Source: Phoronis australis (Eukaryota > Phoronida > Phoronidae). Taken from it: 60,000 bases of DNA. The notes beneath the pieces were generated by a model that saw only the letters and a program-made list of their open reading frames with translations, searched no databases and was not told the DNA's origin. The translations under genes and the position numbers were made by a program. The DNA lies in assembly GCA_002633005.1 (NCBI GenBank), contig NMRA01000103.1:777612-837611 (forward strand), read 5' to 3'. Positions 38,401 to 50,400 of the stretch are shown here, one piece after another; the stretch's first letter is position 1; each line of letters begins with the position of its first letter.

Positions 38401-41400
38401 TTGGCAAATCCCAACAAATGCTCAAACAGTTTCTTGTGTCACTGATGATTGCAAAGTTCTTGTTGCTATCAGGAAACCATATCATGGCAATGATTATCAT
38501 GATATTAATCATATGAGAGTAAAGTACGGGCTTAATTTTTATTTTAAGTTGGCCAGCTAGAAAGGGTGAATTCAGTTTTGATGTAGGGCTGAAAAAGTGA
38601 ATCACACTCACCGTGCAGTCGGCAGATGAAGCTCTGATAGACCGAGATGCGAAGCGAGCCTTGTCACCTGGCTTGCGTGGCAGCGAGCTTTCGATGTACA
38701 TGAAGTAACCTGGATGGGAAAAATTCACTATTTTGACATCAGCACATTTCAACAATTCCTAACAACACAGGCAGAAATGCCCTTGTAGACAAGCTATAGC
38801 GAAAACATCAATAGATGTCGCAACCAAACCCATAGAAGCAATGAATGAAAATACAAAGTAGCATAATTATTGTCTTATCAGGGCCCATGACCACAAAATT
38901 TTTACTCGAGACTTGAATTCAGAATTGACAAAACATGAGGTGCCCCTTGAGTTCCAGCTGTGATCGGTCAGTTCTTGAATCAAGTTCGGAGCAAAATTTT
39001 GGTGGTCACGAGCCCCGTCGTTTTGTTTAATATGCATTCATGACACTGGCGACAAGAAAAGACCAGTGGCACGTTTCATGAAAATTGACTGACGACTTAA
39101 GTCGGAAATTGGTCTTACGCTCCCGGCCACACAGCAGTTTCTGACAAATGACTAAATCTCACTACAGCAAAAGTGTCGTCTCTAAGAATATACACATAAC
39201 TGCTAGTTACTAACAGAAATTATACGAATTAATACAAGACTGTGATAGATTCATAATTAAATTAAATTTACTAAACCATTATTCATCAATTGTGAAATGT
39301 GAGCTTAAGAACAAATTTCTGTCTTAATTCTTAGGTCTTCATGAAAGAGGCCCACTACCTTTGTCTGTGCCCTTTGTGTGGTCCTGACTTGGCCCAGTGC
39401 CAATGGTGCCCGTCGTGCCTTGTTGCATTTTCCAGTCAAAGTCATCGTCAAACTCCTGGTGCCAGAAGTCGCATTGTGACTCAAAGTCACAACGATTCAC
39501 GTAGTTCTTGCACACGCCAGGCTGGAAAAGGAGAGACACAGTGGAGAATTAAGAAGTTGTTTTGTCAGACTAGCTGCTCTTGTTGGACTGGGTTAACAAA
39601 ACATATATGACTACCATACCAGAGAATGAAAAAACAAAATATTTGTTCACAGATTAAGTCTAATTTTCCTTCACACATTAATTCTGCACTGATTTTGTTT
39701 TAAAAAGAGTAAAATGCTGTTTTGCGTTTTATCAAAGAGATAATTGAGTGCAAGTCGACCGTAAGATGTCACTAGGTCCCAGTATATAAAAAGTGGTCAA
39801 AACATTGCAAGTATCAAAAGATGTTACATTCAATGCATAAATAATTGGATTTAGCCCCCATATGTATCATACTTATTAAGTAGTCTATACTTTCTAACTA
39901 CAGCTCACTGTCATAAATTGCGTACCCACCAACACAATGATTCGATATCAAAACACTACTACCAGTCACATAAGACACACCATACTCATACCTGATGCAT
40001 TCCAGTCACCAACAAAACAATCCATAAACAAACAACAAAAATGACATCAGCAGAATCGTACGCACCATTTCATCACTGCCGGGATCAGTATCACCACAAT
40101 CGTTGGCATAGTCACATCTTCTGTTTAACGGCACACAATAGCCATTACCACACGTCAGCGCACCATCGCAGTTGCCCTGTACGTCAATAGGTGGCGCACA
40201 GTCAATGAAATTCAAGTCATCAATGGCGACATCACCAGAGAAATGAGAGCCTTGTCTGGCTTGGAGCACAATCTGTATGTTGGTGGCTGCAAAACCAAGA
40301 ATTTTAAAGCTTCGCAATCAGTGAAGAAGTATACTCCTGCTCATGACAGCATGCAGTAACTTTATTCATAGGCTATAGTACATGGACTTCAAACTACGTA
40401 TAATTTAAATGAACAAAATTTGTGGTCTTACGCACAAGCCCTTCACTGGCAACAACTGGCCAAATTATCAAGTATTACTTTCGGCAAGTACGTCGTCTGC
40501 TAATTATGTTCGTCTGTTGTGTCATCACAATACACTAACCGGAAGCTGAAACAGATAATTTAGGAGAGTGCCACCTCATTTAGGATAGTACACAAGAAAA
40601 TGTCGGAGTGGAAAATCTGTTGTCTATAACGTATGCTTTAATTCATGATCTCGTGGCAATGTTCAAGTATACATTTATTCTCTCGCATCAACTAAAACCA
40701 TGACGGCCAGCACTGAGCCACACAACTGACCTGAACCAATAAAAACAACCGCTCGCTTCCAGTCACGTCCCTGGTTCCCGCTGGCCACCCACAGCTGACT
40801 GGTGTCACTACTGGTCTTACGCAACACATGAAGACTGCCAATGTAGCGACCGTTCATGTTGTAGTACAGTTCCAGCTTACACTGAGGTCCTGTGCGCGTG
40901 ATCAGAGGGGTACTGATCTCAGTGGTGTCCAAACGATTGGCACCTGTCAATCAAGACTAACTGGTAAAAACAAACATTCAAAACTTTCTGGATTTCTAGC
41001 AAAATTAGCACACATACATTTTCTAAAGTTAAAACTTGCAGTTTATAGTGATTTACTAATAACAACTAAGAAAAGAGTATATTTCTACTTAACTAAAAAC
41101 ACATAATCCCCCGGAAGCTCCGCTACCAGAGACTTCTCGTGGTGATCTCACAAACTAGTGAGCAGGGTATACCACACTGTTGTTTAGTGCACCTGCTCTC
41201 TTAGCTTAAATTTCTTGTTTTTAGTATTTGAAAATTAAAATCTTTTTCTTTACAATTTTAAACAAAGTATTTATTCAGACTCACTCAAGTCTAAACTCAA
41301 CTTGTGGTACATTAAATACTGAAATTTGTTGATTTTTCAAAACTGAAAAAAATCCAGATTAGACTGGAAACAGGTCACTCATACTTAAACATAATTAAGA

Positions 41401-44400
41401 ATACCTTTTAAATGTTACATACCACATTTGAAACAAAATTTGGAACTAGGATTTACACAGGGATTTTTCAATTAACTAATGGCATATCAGTACACTATCT
41501 GAAAACACCGGAGGCCCATTCAGCATCAACATGTAAATTGTGAATTTTCACAATTTAGACTTAATAACATCAACACAGTAATTTTGACTACAGGTTGAAG
41601 GGATGAACATTCAACCGTTGAAGGTAAAGACTCGCAGCAAGCAATAAGACTGACCAACAGATCTTTAGAATAGCCAACAATGGCCTTGAAAACTTACTGC
41701 AAACAATTGAGAGGTTTTGTGAAGTGTGCCCCAGGTACTAGACATTATAAATATCACCGGTACAGTTTCTACTCCAGACAAATGCGGTTTCTACGATCAG
41801 ATAAGTAAGAATCATTCTTCTTCATATACACTATATGTTAGTCACATCACGTGACTGCCAAATGTTGGTCACATCACGTGACTGCCAAATGTTGGTCACA
41901 TCACGTGACTGCCAAATGTTGGTCACATCACGTGACTGCCAAATGTTGGTCACATCACGTTACTGCCAAATGTTGGTCACATCACGTGACTGCCAAATGT
42001 TGGTCACATCACGTGACTGCCAAATGTTGGTCACATCACGTGTCAGTGACGTATAGTTTCAAGTCTGATAACAACCAAGTCTATTGTGAAGCATTCTCAT
42101 GATCATGTTAGTGGCCATAAATCATAAACAAATTTCTCCAGACAAAAAATGGTTCTAAAGTTTTGACTGGGAATTCAATTTCAGAAGTCAAACATATAAA
42201 AAATCACAAGTTTTAGTTCACTATAGTTCAGTTTATTTCGGCCAGTATTTTAAAGCCCTGAAGACATCGCTAATGAGGTAATTTTCCTGCTCCACACAAA
42301 AGAAACTAGATCAGTGATATTGATATCATGAGATTCTGTCTGTCGCGATCTCAGAACATACCCATTGACGAAGTACACATAGTCGCCCGTGGTACAGGCT
42401 AAGTGGCAGACGCAAAGGTTGTATAAATGAGAGTTAAACACAAGCCACCACTAATGGGCAGTTCTACACACCTGAGCTGTCAGCATAGAGGTACCAGCCA
42501 TCTTTAGAGCCTGCGTTGTCAGTCTTTGGTCGGAAGTCTGTGTCACCATAGCGGGAGCGCCCTTGCCCCAGCTGCCACTTGTAGACTTTGGTTGTGTCAC
42601 CAAATTGCCAGTTACACATGTCACTGTAACTGAGCCCAAAGTTACACGACGATTTGACTGCAAAGAGTGGCAAAGAAATATGGATTTGGATCTTGAGGGA
42701 GGTAAGTGCTCGGAAAAATTTTTATCAATAATTGCGCAGACTATTGCAAATTTATCGGCTATCATCACAAACAATCAGCTTTTTGTATTTACCTGCCATT
42801 GGTGTTTATTGGTGGGGTTTACATACAGTGCGTGCCATTTGTGGAACTACAATCAATAAAAACTGAATCCAACCATTAAAAGTTGAGCAAATCCAGTCTT
42901 AGAATGACAAAACTCGGTTCACTACAATGGAATGTAAGCGAAGCTGCTGCTCCTTTGTTGAGTAGTCCTTTGGTGCGTAATGACGTGTTGTCAACAGTCC
43001 TCACGAGTACTTCACAACTTATTCACACGTAAATCAATGCGTACCACACTTTTGAACATTTCAAAAAATTTTCTCTACAACATAGCTCCCAAATAGTTCA
43101 TAGACATTTCACTCTTGTTCCCGAGTACGATGATTTACATGCAAATGCGTGTCACAAGCGTCAGTAACTTTAGATGGATCACCACTGTTGCATATTGTCT
43201 AAATGCTGTGGCTATGATGGTAAATCTTGCCAAAGTTCATTCGTAAAATGACAAGGTAGACATACCACAGCTGTCTTCATTCGAGGGCCCAGCACAGTCA
43301 GTTCTGAAGTCGCACTGCCGAGTCTTGTCGATGCATGAGCCAGATAACGGACAGCTGAATTGCTTCTGAAGATCACAGTTGTGTGGCGCTGTAGAAGGTG
43401 TGGACAACGGCATGACGGTAGATCCCGTTGGCGCTGGTGGCAACATGTTGCTAGTGTAGGAACAGTCTGGCGTGAATGAGATGTCGTCAATGGCGATGTC
43501 ACTCAAATAGTTGTCTCCGACCTGTGAGAACATGTTAAAAGGTTACAACTAAGTTTAAGCATTCAGGCGTAAAAGAGCCAAAAGGCTTGAAATTAATTTT
43601 CCGTGGGACGTACGTCAACATTATTGCTATGAACACCTGAACCTTGCTTCCTGGTCTAACTAAAATATTTCGCGTTTGAACTGCAGCTGAAGTTTAGTAA
43701 CCAAGTGCCGAGATTGCCTTGTGGAGGTAATATGACTCAATGTAACCAAGATTATGCTCTAGTGCTGGCTTATGATGTAAATGGAATTACATAGTTTGGA
43801 TACAGGAACTGCTTGATATGCAGGTTCAGTCAAGTATAATATATGTGAATTTACTATACACCAGGAAATTTGACGAACGTTTGTTAATGCACAAGGTGTC
43901 ATTCAGATAATTCATGCAGGTACCGAACAGTGTTAATTAGGTTAAGCCAAAATTGTAAACTTCAAACTTTGAATAAATCAAGTTTGCAGAGTGGCAAATC
44001 TTCTTGCTGAAGCAAATAATTATGTCAGTCACAACTCAATTTTATCAATGCTATAATTACGTATGACTGTAATTAACAATGCTAATTATATTCATACCAA
44101 AGAAGCAATTAAAAAGATTCCGCTACAAAACACACATCAAAACCATGGTTTGCAAAGGTGGTGCTGTACAAGGCTTTAAATCACCTTTGCTTGTCTTTGC
44201 ACTTAATCTTACGAGAAACTACAAGTTAGAGCTTTACATTGTCATAAGGGGTCAGTACTTACTTTTGCCTCAAAGATTAACTTGAAGGGTGACTGAGACT
44301 TGAGTGCTATGTCAGCTTTCTTCCATACATCGTCTCCTCCTCCTAGAACTTGGTATAAGGTCTTAGTAGGCGGTCCGTTGCTGTAGACACGCGAGTATAC

Positions 44401-47400
44401 GGTGAGGGAATTCACATATCGACCGTACATATGGAAGAAGAAACGCACCCTGCAGTCTTTGTCAGCAGGGACAGCAGCCAAAGTGTGACTCAACAGCCAT
44501 GCCTTGTCATTGTACTTTTGAGGTCTAGAGCCTTCAATGTACAGGTAAAACCCAAGACTCGTACCTTTCGTGTGATCAAAGGACGGTCCACTGTAAATAG
44601 ACGGGGTAGTGCCATTGAGTCTGGTCCACTGGAAGTCATCTTCAACACCATCAATGCCTTGAGTGAAGTCACCCATATCCTGTTCAAAATCGAACCTCTT
44701 GTAAGCGCTGCAAAAACCGATCTCCTCGTCACTGCTGTCGCCACAGTCATTGCTCAGGTCACAGATTTCATTGGAACTGATACAAGCATGCGACACTGTA
44801 CACCAAAACTGAGGGGCAAGGCACTGACTCTGCGGCACAGCAGGTGGATGACCGCAATCCTTGAAAAAGATGCCGTCAACGGCTATGGCACCTCCAAACG
44901 GACTGCTATTAAACGAAAGGCGTTTGAAGAAAAGAGAAAATGCAGACGTACGTGAACCAATTCCCACAGTGGCAGTAAGCCATTTATTTCCCTGGGGTCC
45001 ACTAGCCCGCCACAGTTGAGTGTTTGTGGGGCCACTTCTCAGTATAAGAGCCAGGTCACCTACTTGAGCACCTTTCATGTAATATGAGAAATGGAATGTG
45101 CACTTGGCTGATGACTTCATGAAGATTGGGCTGAACATCTCAGCAACCTTTCCTTGAATACTCCCGCTTGTGGTGTCCTTGATGTACATGTAATGACCGG
45201 TGGCCGATCCAGGCTGGGGCACAGCATCAGTGGCTGGCGCCTGACGCAGGTTGGTGTTCACAACACTTGCAGAAGCCAGGACCCAATCAAAACCATCAGG
45301 AGTAGTGGCCTCCATCCAGCCGCAGTTGCCATTCTCAAAGTCGCACACAGCTGGACACTCGTACTCGTCTAAGCCAGTTTGGCAATCCTTGATGAAATCA
45401 CAGATGGCAGTTGTGGGCACGCACTTTCCGTCGCCACAGCTGAGTTGGTCCTTGGTGCATGTGGCTGATGTCGGTTGTGTCGGGGGCAGTGTTGGTTGGC
45501 TGCCGGTCATCATAACGCAGCCAGGAGTGAAGGAGATATCATCGATGGATATATCACCTCTATAGCCTTCGCCTACAACAGCCTCCATGACAACTTGGAA
45601 TGGCACGTCACTCTGTAAGTCAAGCTCCTTCCTAAGCCACTGCTTACCTTGATCACCGTCAATGTCTAGTTGATCAACCAGAACCCCATCAGTCGTGCTT
45701 CTTGTGTAGACTGTCAACATGCCGATGTGATCGCCAAACATATGGTACCAGAAGCGTAGAGTGCACTTTCCAACTGTCTTCTGAAGCCAGATGGACATCT
45801 GGGCCTTATCACCTCTCTGTCGCGGTCGAGACGTCTCTATGTACATGTAGTGTCCTTTGTTGGATCCAAGTGTGTGGTCACGTTGTGGTCCAGTGGATGA
45901 AGATGACGTGGTACCTTGGTGGCGGGTCCAGTTGAAGTTGTCCGCCATCTCTTGCTGCCATTGGCACGTGTCTGTTTCAAAGTCGCACTGTGTGTAACTG
46001 GTGCAGGTGGCGGGTGCTTCATCGCTCTTGTCACAGCAGTCGATTTGCATGTCGCACTTGAGATTGCTTGGGACACAATGGCCACTAGCGCATGTGTACT
46101 GCGATGCTAAACAACTCTGGCTAGGATCAGGATAGGCGCAGTCCTCAAATCTGAGATCGTCAATGGCGATGTCGCTCTGATAGTTGCGACCAACAGAACC
46201 TTGCAGGATGATCTGGAACTCGGATGCGCACACTGGGATTTGTAGCTTTATTTGTTTCCATTTATCTTCATTATCACGTCCTAAGTATAAGTTTGTTTCG
46301 ACCCCTCCTGACAGTAAAAACACTCCCAGGTTGCCTACTCCACTACCATACATATGATAGTAGAATGAGAAAGTGCACTTAGTGCCCGCCTGGCGATACA
46401 CAGGACTGACTAATCTAGCGCGAGAGCCAAACCTCTGTTGACTAGCCTCGATAAAGGCAAAATGGCCAGAGGTACTATCCATGGTGTGATCCTTTCTAGG
46501 TCCAGTTCCTTGGGATGGTGTCCCGCTAGAGCCTATTGTCCAGTCAAACTGGTCACCTGTCTTCTCATTGGTCCACGAGCAGAATGGATTGCCCGTTCGT
46601 GTAGAGTCCTCAAAGTTGCACACTGTTGGGCAGGAAGCCTCGTCCGAGTTGTCCTTACAGTCCTGGATGAAGTTGCAAAATTTGGTAGTGTCGATACATT
46701 CTCCGCTGCCACATTTCTGTTTGCCAGCACCGCAAGGAGAAATTGTGGAAGTCAACTGAACAGGAGCTAATGTTGCGCCAGCAACAACCTTGCAGCCAGA
46801 AGTGAACGAGATGTCGTCTATGCCAATGTCTCCTTGGTAACCAGAGCCTCGAACACCTTCAATGACCACTTGGAAGTTGAAAGAACTACTCAGAGTCACA
46901 CTTGCCTTCTTCCACTCATCAGCCACAGAATTCTTCATTGACCACACCTGTTTCATGGCACCTCCGATGTCGCCCCTGATATAGACATTGAGAGCATTGA
47001 TGTGCCTTCCATACATGTGATAGAAGAATCTCATGACACACTGGCTACCAGAAACGGGGGCAAACACAGCGCTAAAAAGGCGGGCAGCATTGTTGACCTG
47101 GCCCACTGAGGTTTCAATATACATGTAATAGCCAGTCCTGTTACCATATGTGTGATCGCGATCGGGTCCTGTCTGGCTAGAAGACGTGGCGCCACTCTTC
47201 CGTGTCCAGTCAAAATCATCCATTTCGTCTTGTACCCAGTTACATTGGTCTTTCTCGAAGTTACAGCGCTCGACGTAGCTGCTGCATGATGCTTCATCTG
47301 ATCCATCACCACAATCATCTTGGTAGTCACACACTTGATCCTTGTTTACACAAGAGCCGCGTTTACACTTGAACTGATCACTGGTACAGACACCAACAGG

Positions 47401-50400
47401 AGGTAGAGCACAATTGGAGTAAGATACGTCATCAATGGCCATGTCGCCAGACCTCAAGAAGTGCACAGCGACAAACTGCAGTGACAGGCCAGCCTTCTGT
47501 CGACCAATGCCAACAGTGGCCATGTTCCATTTATCTCCTTTGTCACCCGTGGCATTCCACAACTGTACAATTCGGTTGCTAGTTGTGTTGGCAAGGTACA
47601 GGAAAAGAGAACCTCTTGCATCACCGGACTTGTGGTAGTAGAAGGTAACCTCACACTGAGCAGCAATTTCACCAAACACGGGTGACTGTAGCACAGCGCG
47701 ACCAAAGAAAGTTCCTTTGCCCGCGTCAACAAACATATAGAAGCCAGTGGCAGAGTTGGTTGTGTGATCAGTGCTGGGCCCAGAGAGTTTGCTGGGTGTT
47801 GCTCCGCTATTGCGTGTCCAATTATAACGTCCAGCAGAAATGGCAGTCCATCCACACTGTCCAGTCTCAAAAGTACAGTCACCACAGTTAGACTCGTCAG
47901 AGTTATCACTGCAGTCGTTGGGAATAAAATTGCATCTCTTGGCAGCATCGATACACTGAAGTTTATCGGCACACTGCCATTTGCCAGGGCCACATGGCGA
48001 CTGAGTTGTCGGTGGAGTTGTTTTAGGTGTGGTGGCTGTGGACACTGTACCTATGTATTTCTTGCACTGGGGAGTAAAAGAGAAATCGTCAATGGAGATG
48101 TCGCCACGGTAACTTGCGCCTCTTGTAGCTTCAATAATCACCTGTGTTGGCTGGTTAGACACAGGGAGAACTACGGCGCTTCTTTCGTAGTAATTACCCA
48201 GCTCACCCTTCCTGGACAGCAGAGTTCTAAGTGGGCCACGTACAGCTGTTCTCGTGTAAACCCTCAGCGTGTCGATGTCTTTTCCATACATGTGATAGTA
48301 GAACCTGAATACACAGCCGGGGTACACCGTAACGAAGGGACTGGCTAAACGCGCTTTGTCGCCCTTCTGTCGAGGAGCAGACGTCTCTATGTATGCGTAG
48401 TAACCGGTGTAGGAGTTGGTTGTGTGGTCGCGGCCAGCACCTGTAGATGCCGTACCAGTGTTGCCACGCTTACGACTCCAGTCAAAGTCGTCATCCTTCA
48501 ACTGTGTCCAGTCGCAGAAGCCTTGTTCCAGATCGCATCTGAGTGGATAACTCTGGCAGGTCTTTTTGTCTTCATCAGAGCCGTCGCCACAGTCATCCGT
48601 AAAGTCACAAAGGCGGTCATTGGAGATGCATGATCCACGAGCACACTTAAACTGACCAGACAGACAGTTACCATTGACAACAGGTGGGAGTGCACAACCT
48701 TGGAAACTGATGTCGTCAATGGCGATATCGCCAAGGGTGTTGAAACCCCTCTGAGCTGCTATTATAATATTGAACTGTGTTGTCACACGTCCAATGGGGA
48801 CGACTGCTTCAATCCACTTGTTACCTTGAGCGCGAGTCTGGTACCAAATCTGCGTGGTTCTGTCACCTTCTTTATGGTAGACGCGGAGATTGCCGATGTC
48901 GCGGCCATACATGTGATACCAGAATCTAATCTGACAGGTTGTTGCAGAGTTCTTCAGAGTAGGGCTTGTGAACTGGGCAGACGAGTACCGGCCACCATCA
49001 CTGGCATCAACATACATGTAGTAGCCTTGCACGGAAAGAGTGGTGTGATCGAAGGAAGGCCCAGTGTTAGAGTCAGGCGTGCCACCTCTGTACTTCTTCC
49101 AGATAAATGATGATGTTGATGAGCTGTTCCACTTGCAATTGTTGGTCTCAAAAGTACACTCGTAACCGCAGCTGACTTCGTCCGAGGAGTCGTCACAGTC
49201 GCGGGTGAAATCGCAAAGTTTGTCGCCAGAAATGCAACTGCTGATGCCGTTGATGGAGCATGTTTTTGCACATGGTGGCGGTGTCGTTGGTGGAGCTGGA
49301 CAACCATTGCCAGGTAAAAGCACAATGTCGTCAATAGCAATATCTCCGTAGGGCCCTTGACCGACAACAGCTTCAAACACAAACTTGTACTTGCCTATAG
49401 TGGCGGTCATTTCTGCCTGACCTAGCTGCCAGTTAGGACCTTGGTTTCCAGAGCGCTCCCACAGTGTGACAGATCTGCCCACGTAAGGAGTACCATACAC
49501 TCTGAGCGTGCCCATGGCGGATCCGTACATGTTGTAGTAGAACTGCAAGCAACCTATGGTGCCGTTGGCCATTGTTGGTGATGCAAACCACGCTTTGTCA
49601 CCAGAAGCCCTGGGTGCAGATGCTTCAATATATAGATATTTGCCATATGGTGTTCCTAAAGTGTGATCTGTCTGAGGACCGGTGTTGAGAGAAACAGTAC
49701 TTCCCATTGCCCTCTCCCAGTCAAAGTCATCATTTCCAACTAAGTTCATCCAGCCACAGGTGTCCTTCTCAAAGTTACAGTGTCCAAGGGGCGGACAAGG
49801 ATAATCCGTATACGAAATGTCATCTATGGCAATGTCACCACGGAAACCCTTGCCAGCAACACCTTCAAACGTTAGTATGTGTTTCTTCGGAGTTTTGATA
49901 GACATCTGTGCAGGGTGCCATTGATTCAACTCTTGCCCACTCATTGACCACAGGACAACGCCCTGGGAACCCTCGTCTTTACGATAGACATTCAACGTTC
50001 CAATGTCAGCCCCGTACATGTGGTACCAGAAGGTCAGACATGATCCTAAGGTTGCAGGATAGATGGGAGAGTCCAAGCGAGCAGTGTCTCCAAGTTTGCG
50101 AGTACCGGACGTCTCAATGTACATGTAGTGTCCCTGAGCAGTGCCGTAGGTATGGTCAGTCCTGGGACCCGTTCTGAAGCTTGTCGTCGCTCCACTGTTG
50201 TATGTCCAGTCAAAGACGTCCGTCTGATCTTGTACAAACGAGCAAAGCCCATTCTCAAAGTCACATAGTGTGGTTGATGGACAAGGCCCATCACGAACAG
50301 TGACATCATCTACTGCGATGTCACCATCGTAACCAAACATGGAAACGCCTTCGAGCACCATCTGGTAGGCACCTGTTGACTGAACATGCACTTGAGCAGG

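Noticed and set aside
41835-42042. CRISPR-like array or repeat protein MLVTSRDCQ
   Set aside because: Units are contiguous with no spacers, the context is an animal intron, and the peptide follows from the 27-bp period.
42355-42405. Extra MAM-like exon ([11 protein letters not shown]) in the intron before MAM 19
   Set aside because: Its acceptor and donor phases (about 1 in, 2 out) do not fit between 42472 and 40943, which already join in phase; it may be a relic.
44242-44262. Read-through of the giant exon to the stop at 44242
   Set aside because: The donor GCAAAA|gtaagt joins in phase to 43521 and completes MAM 18.
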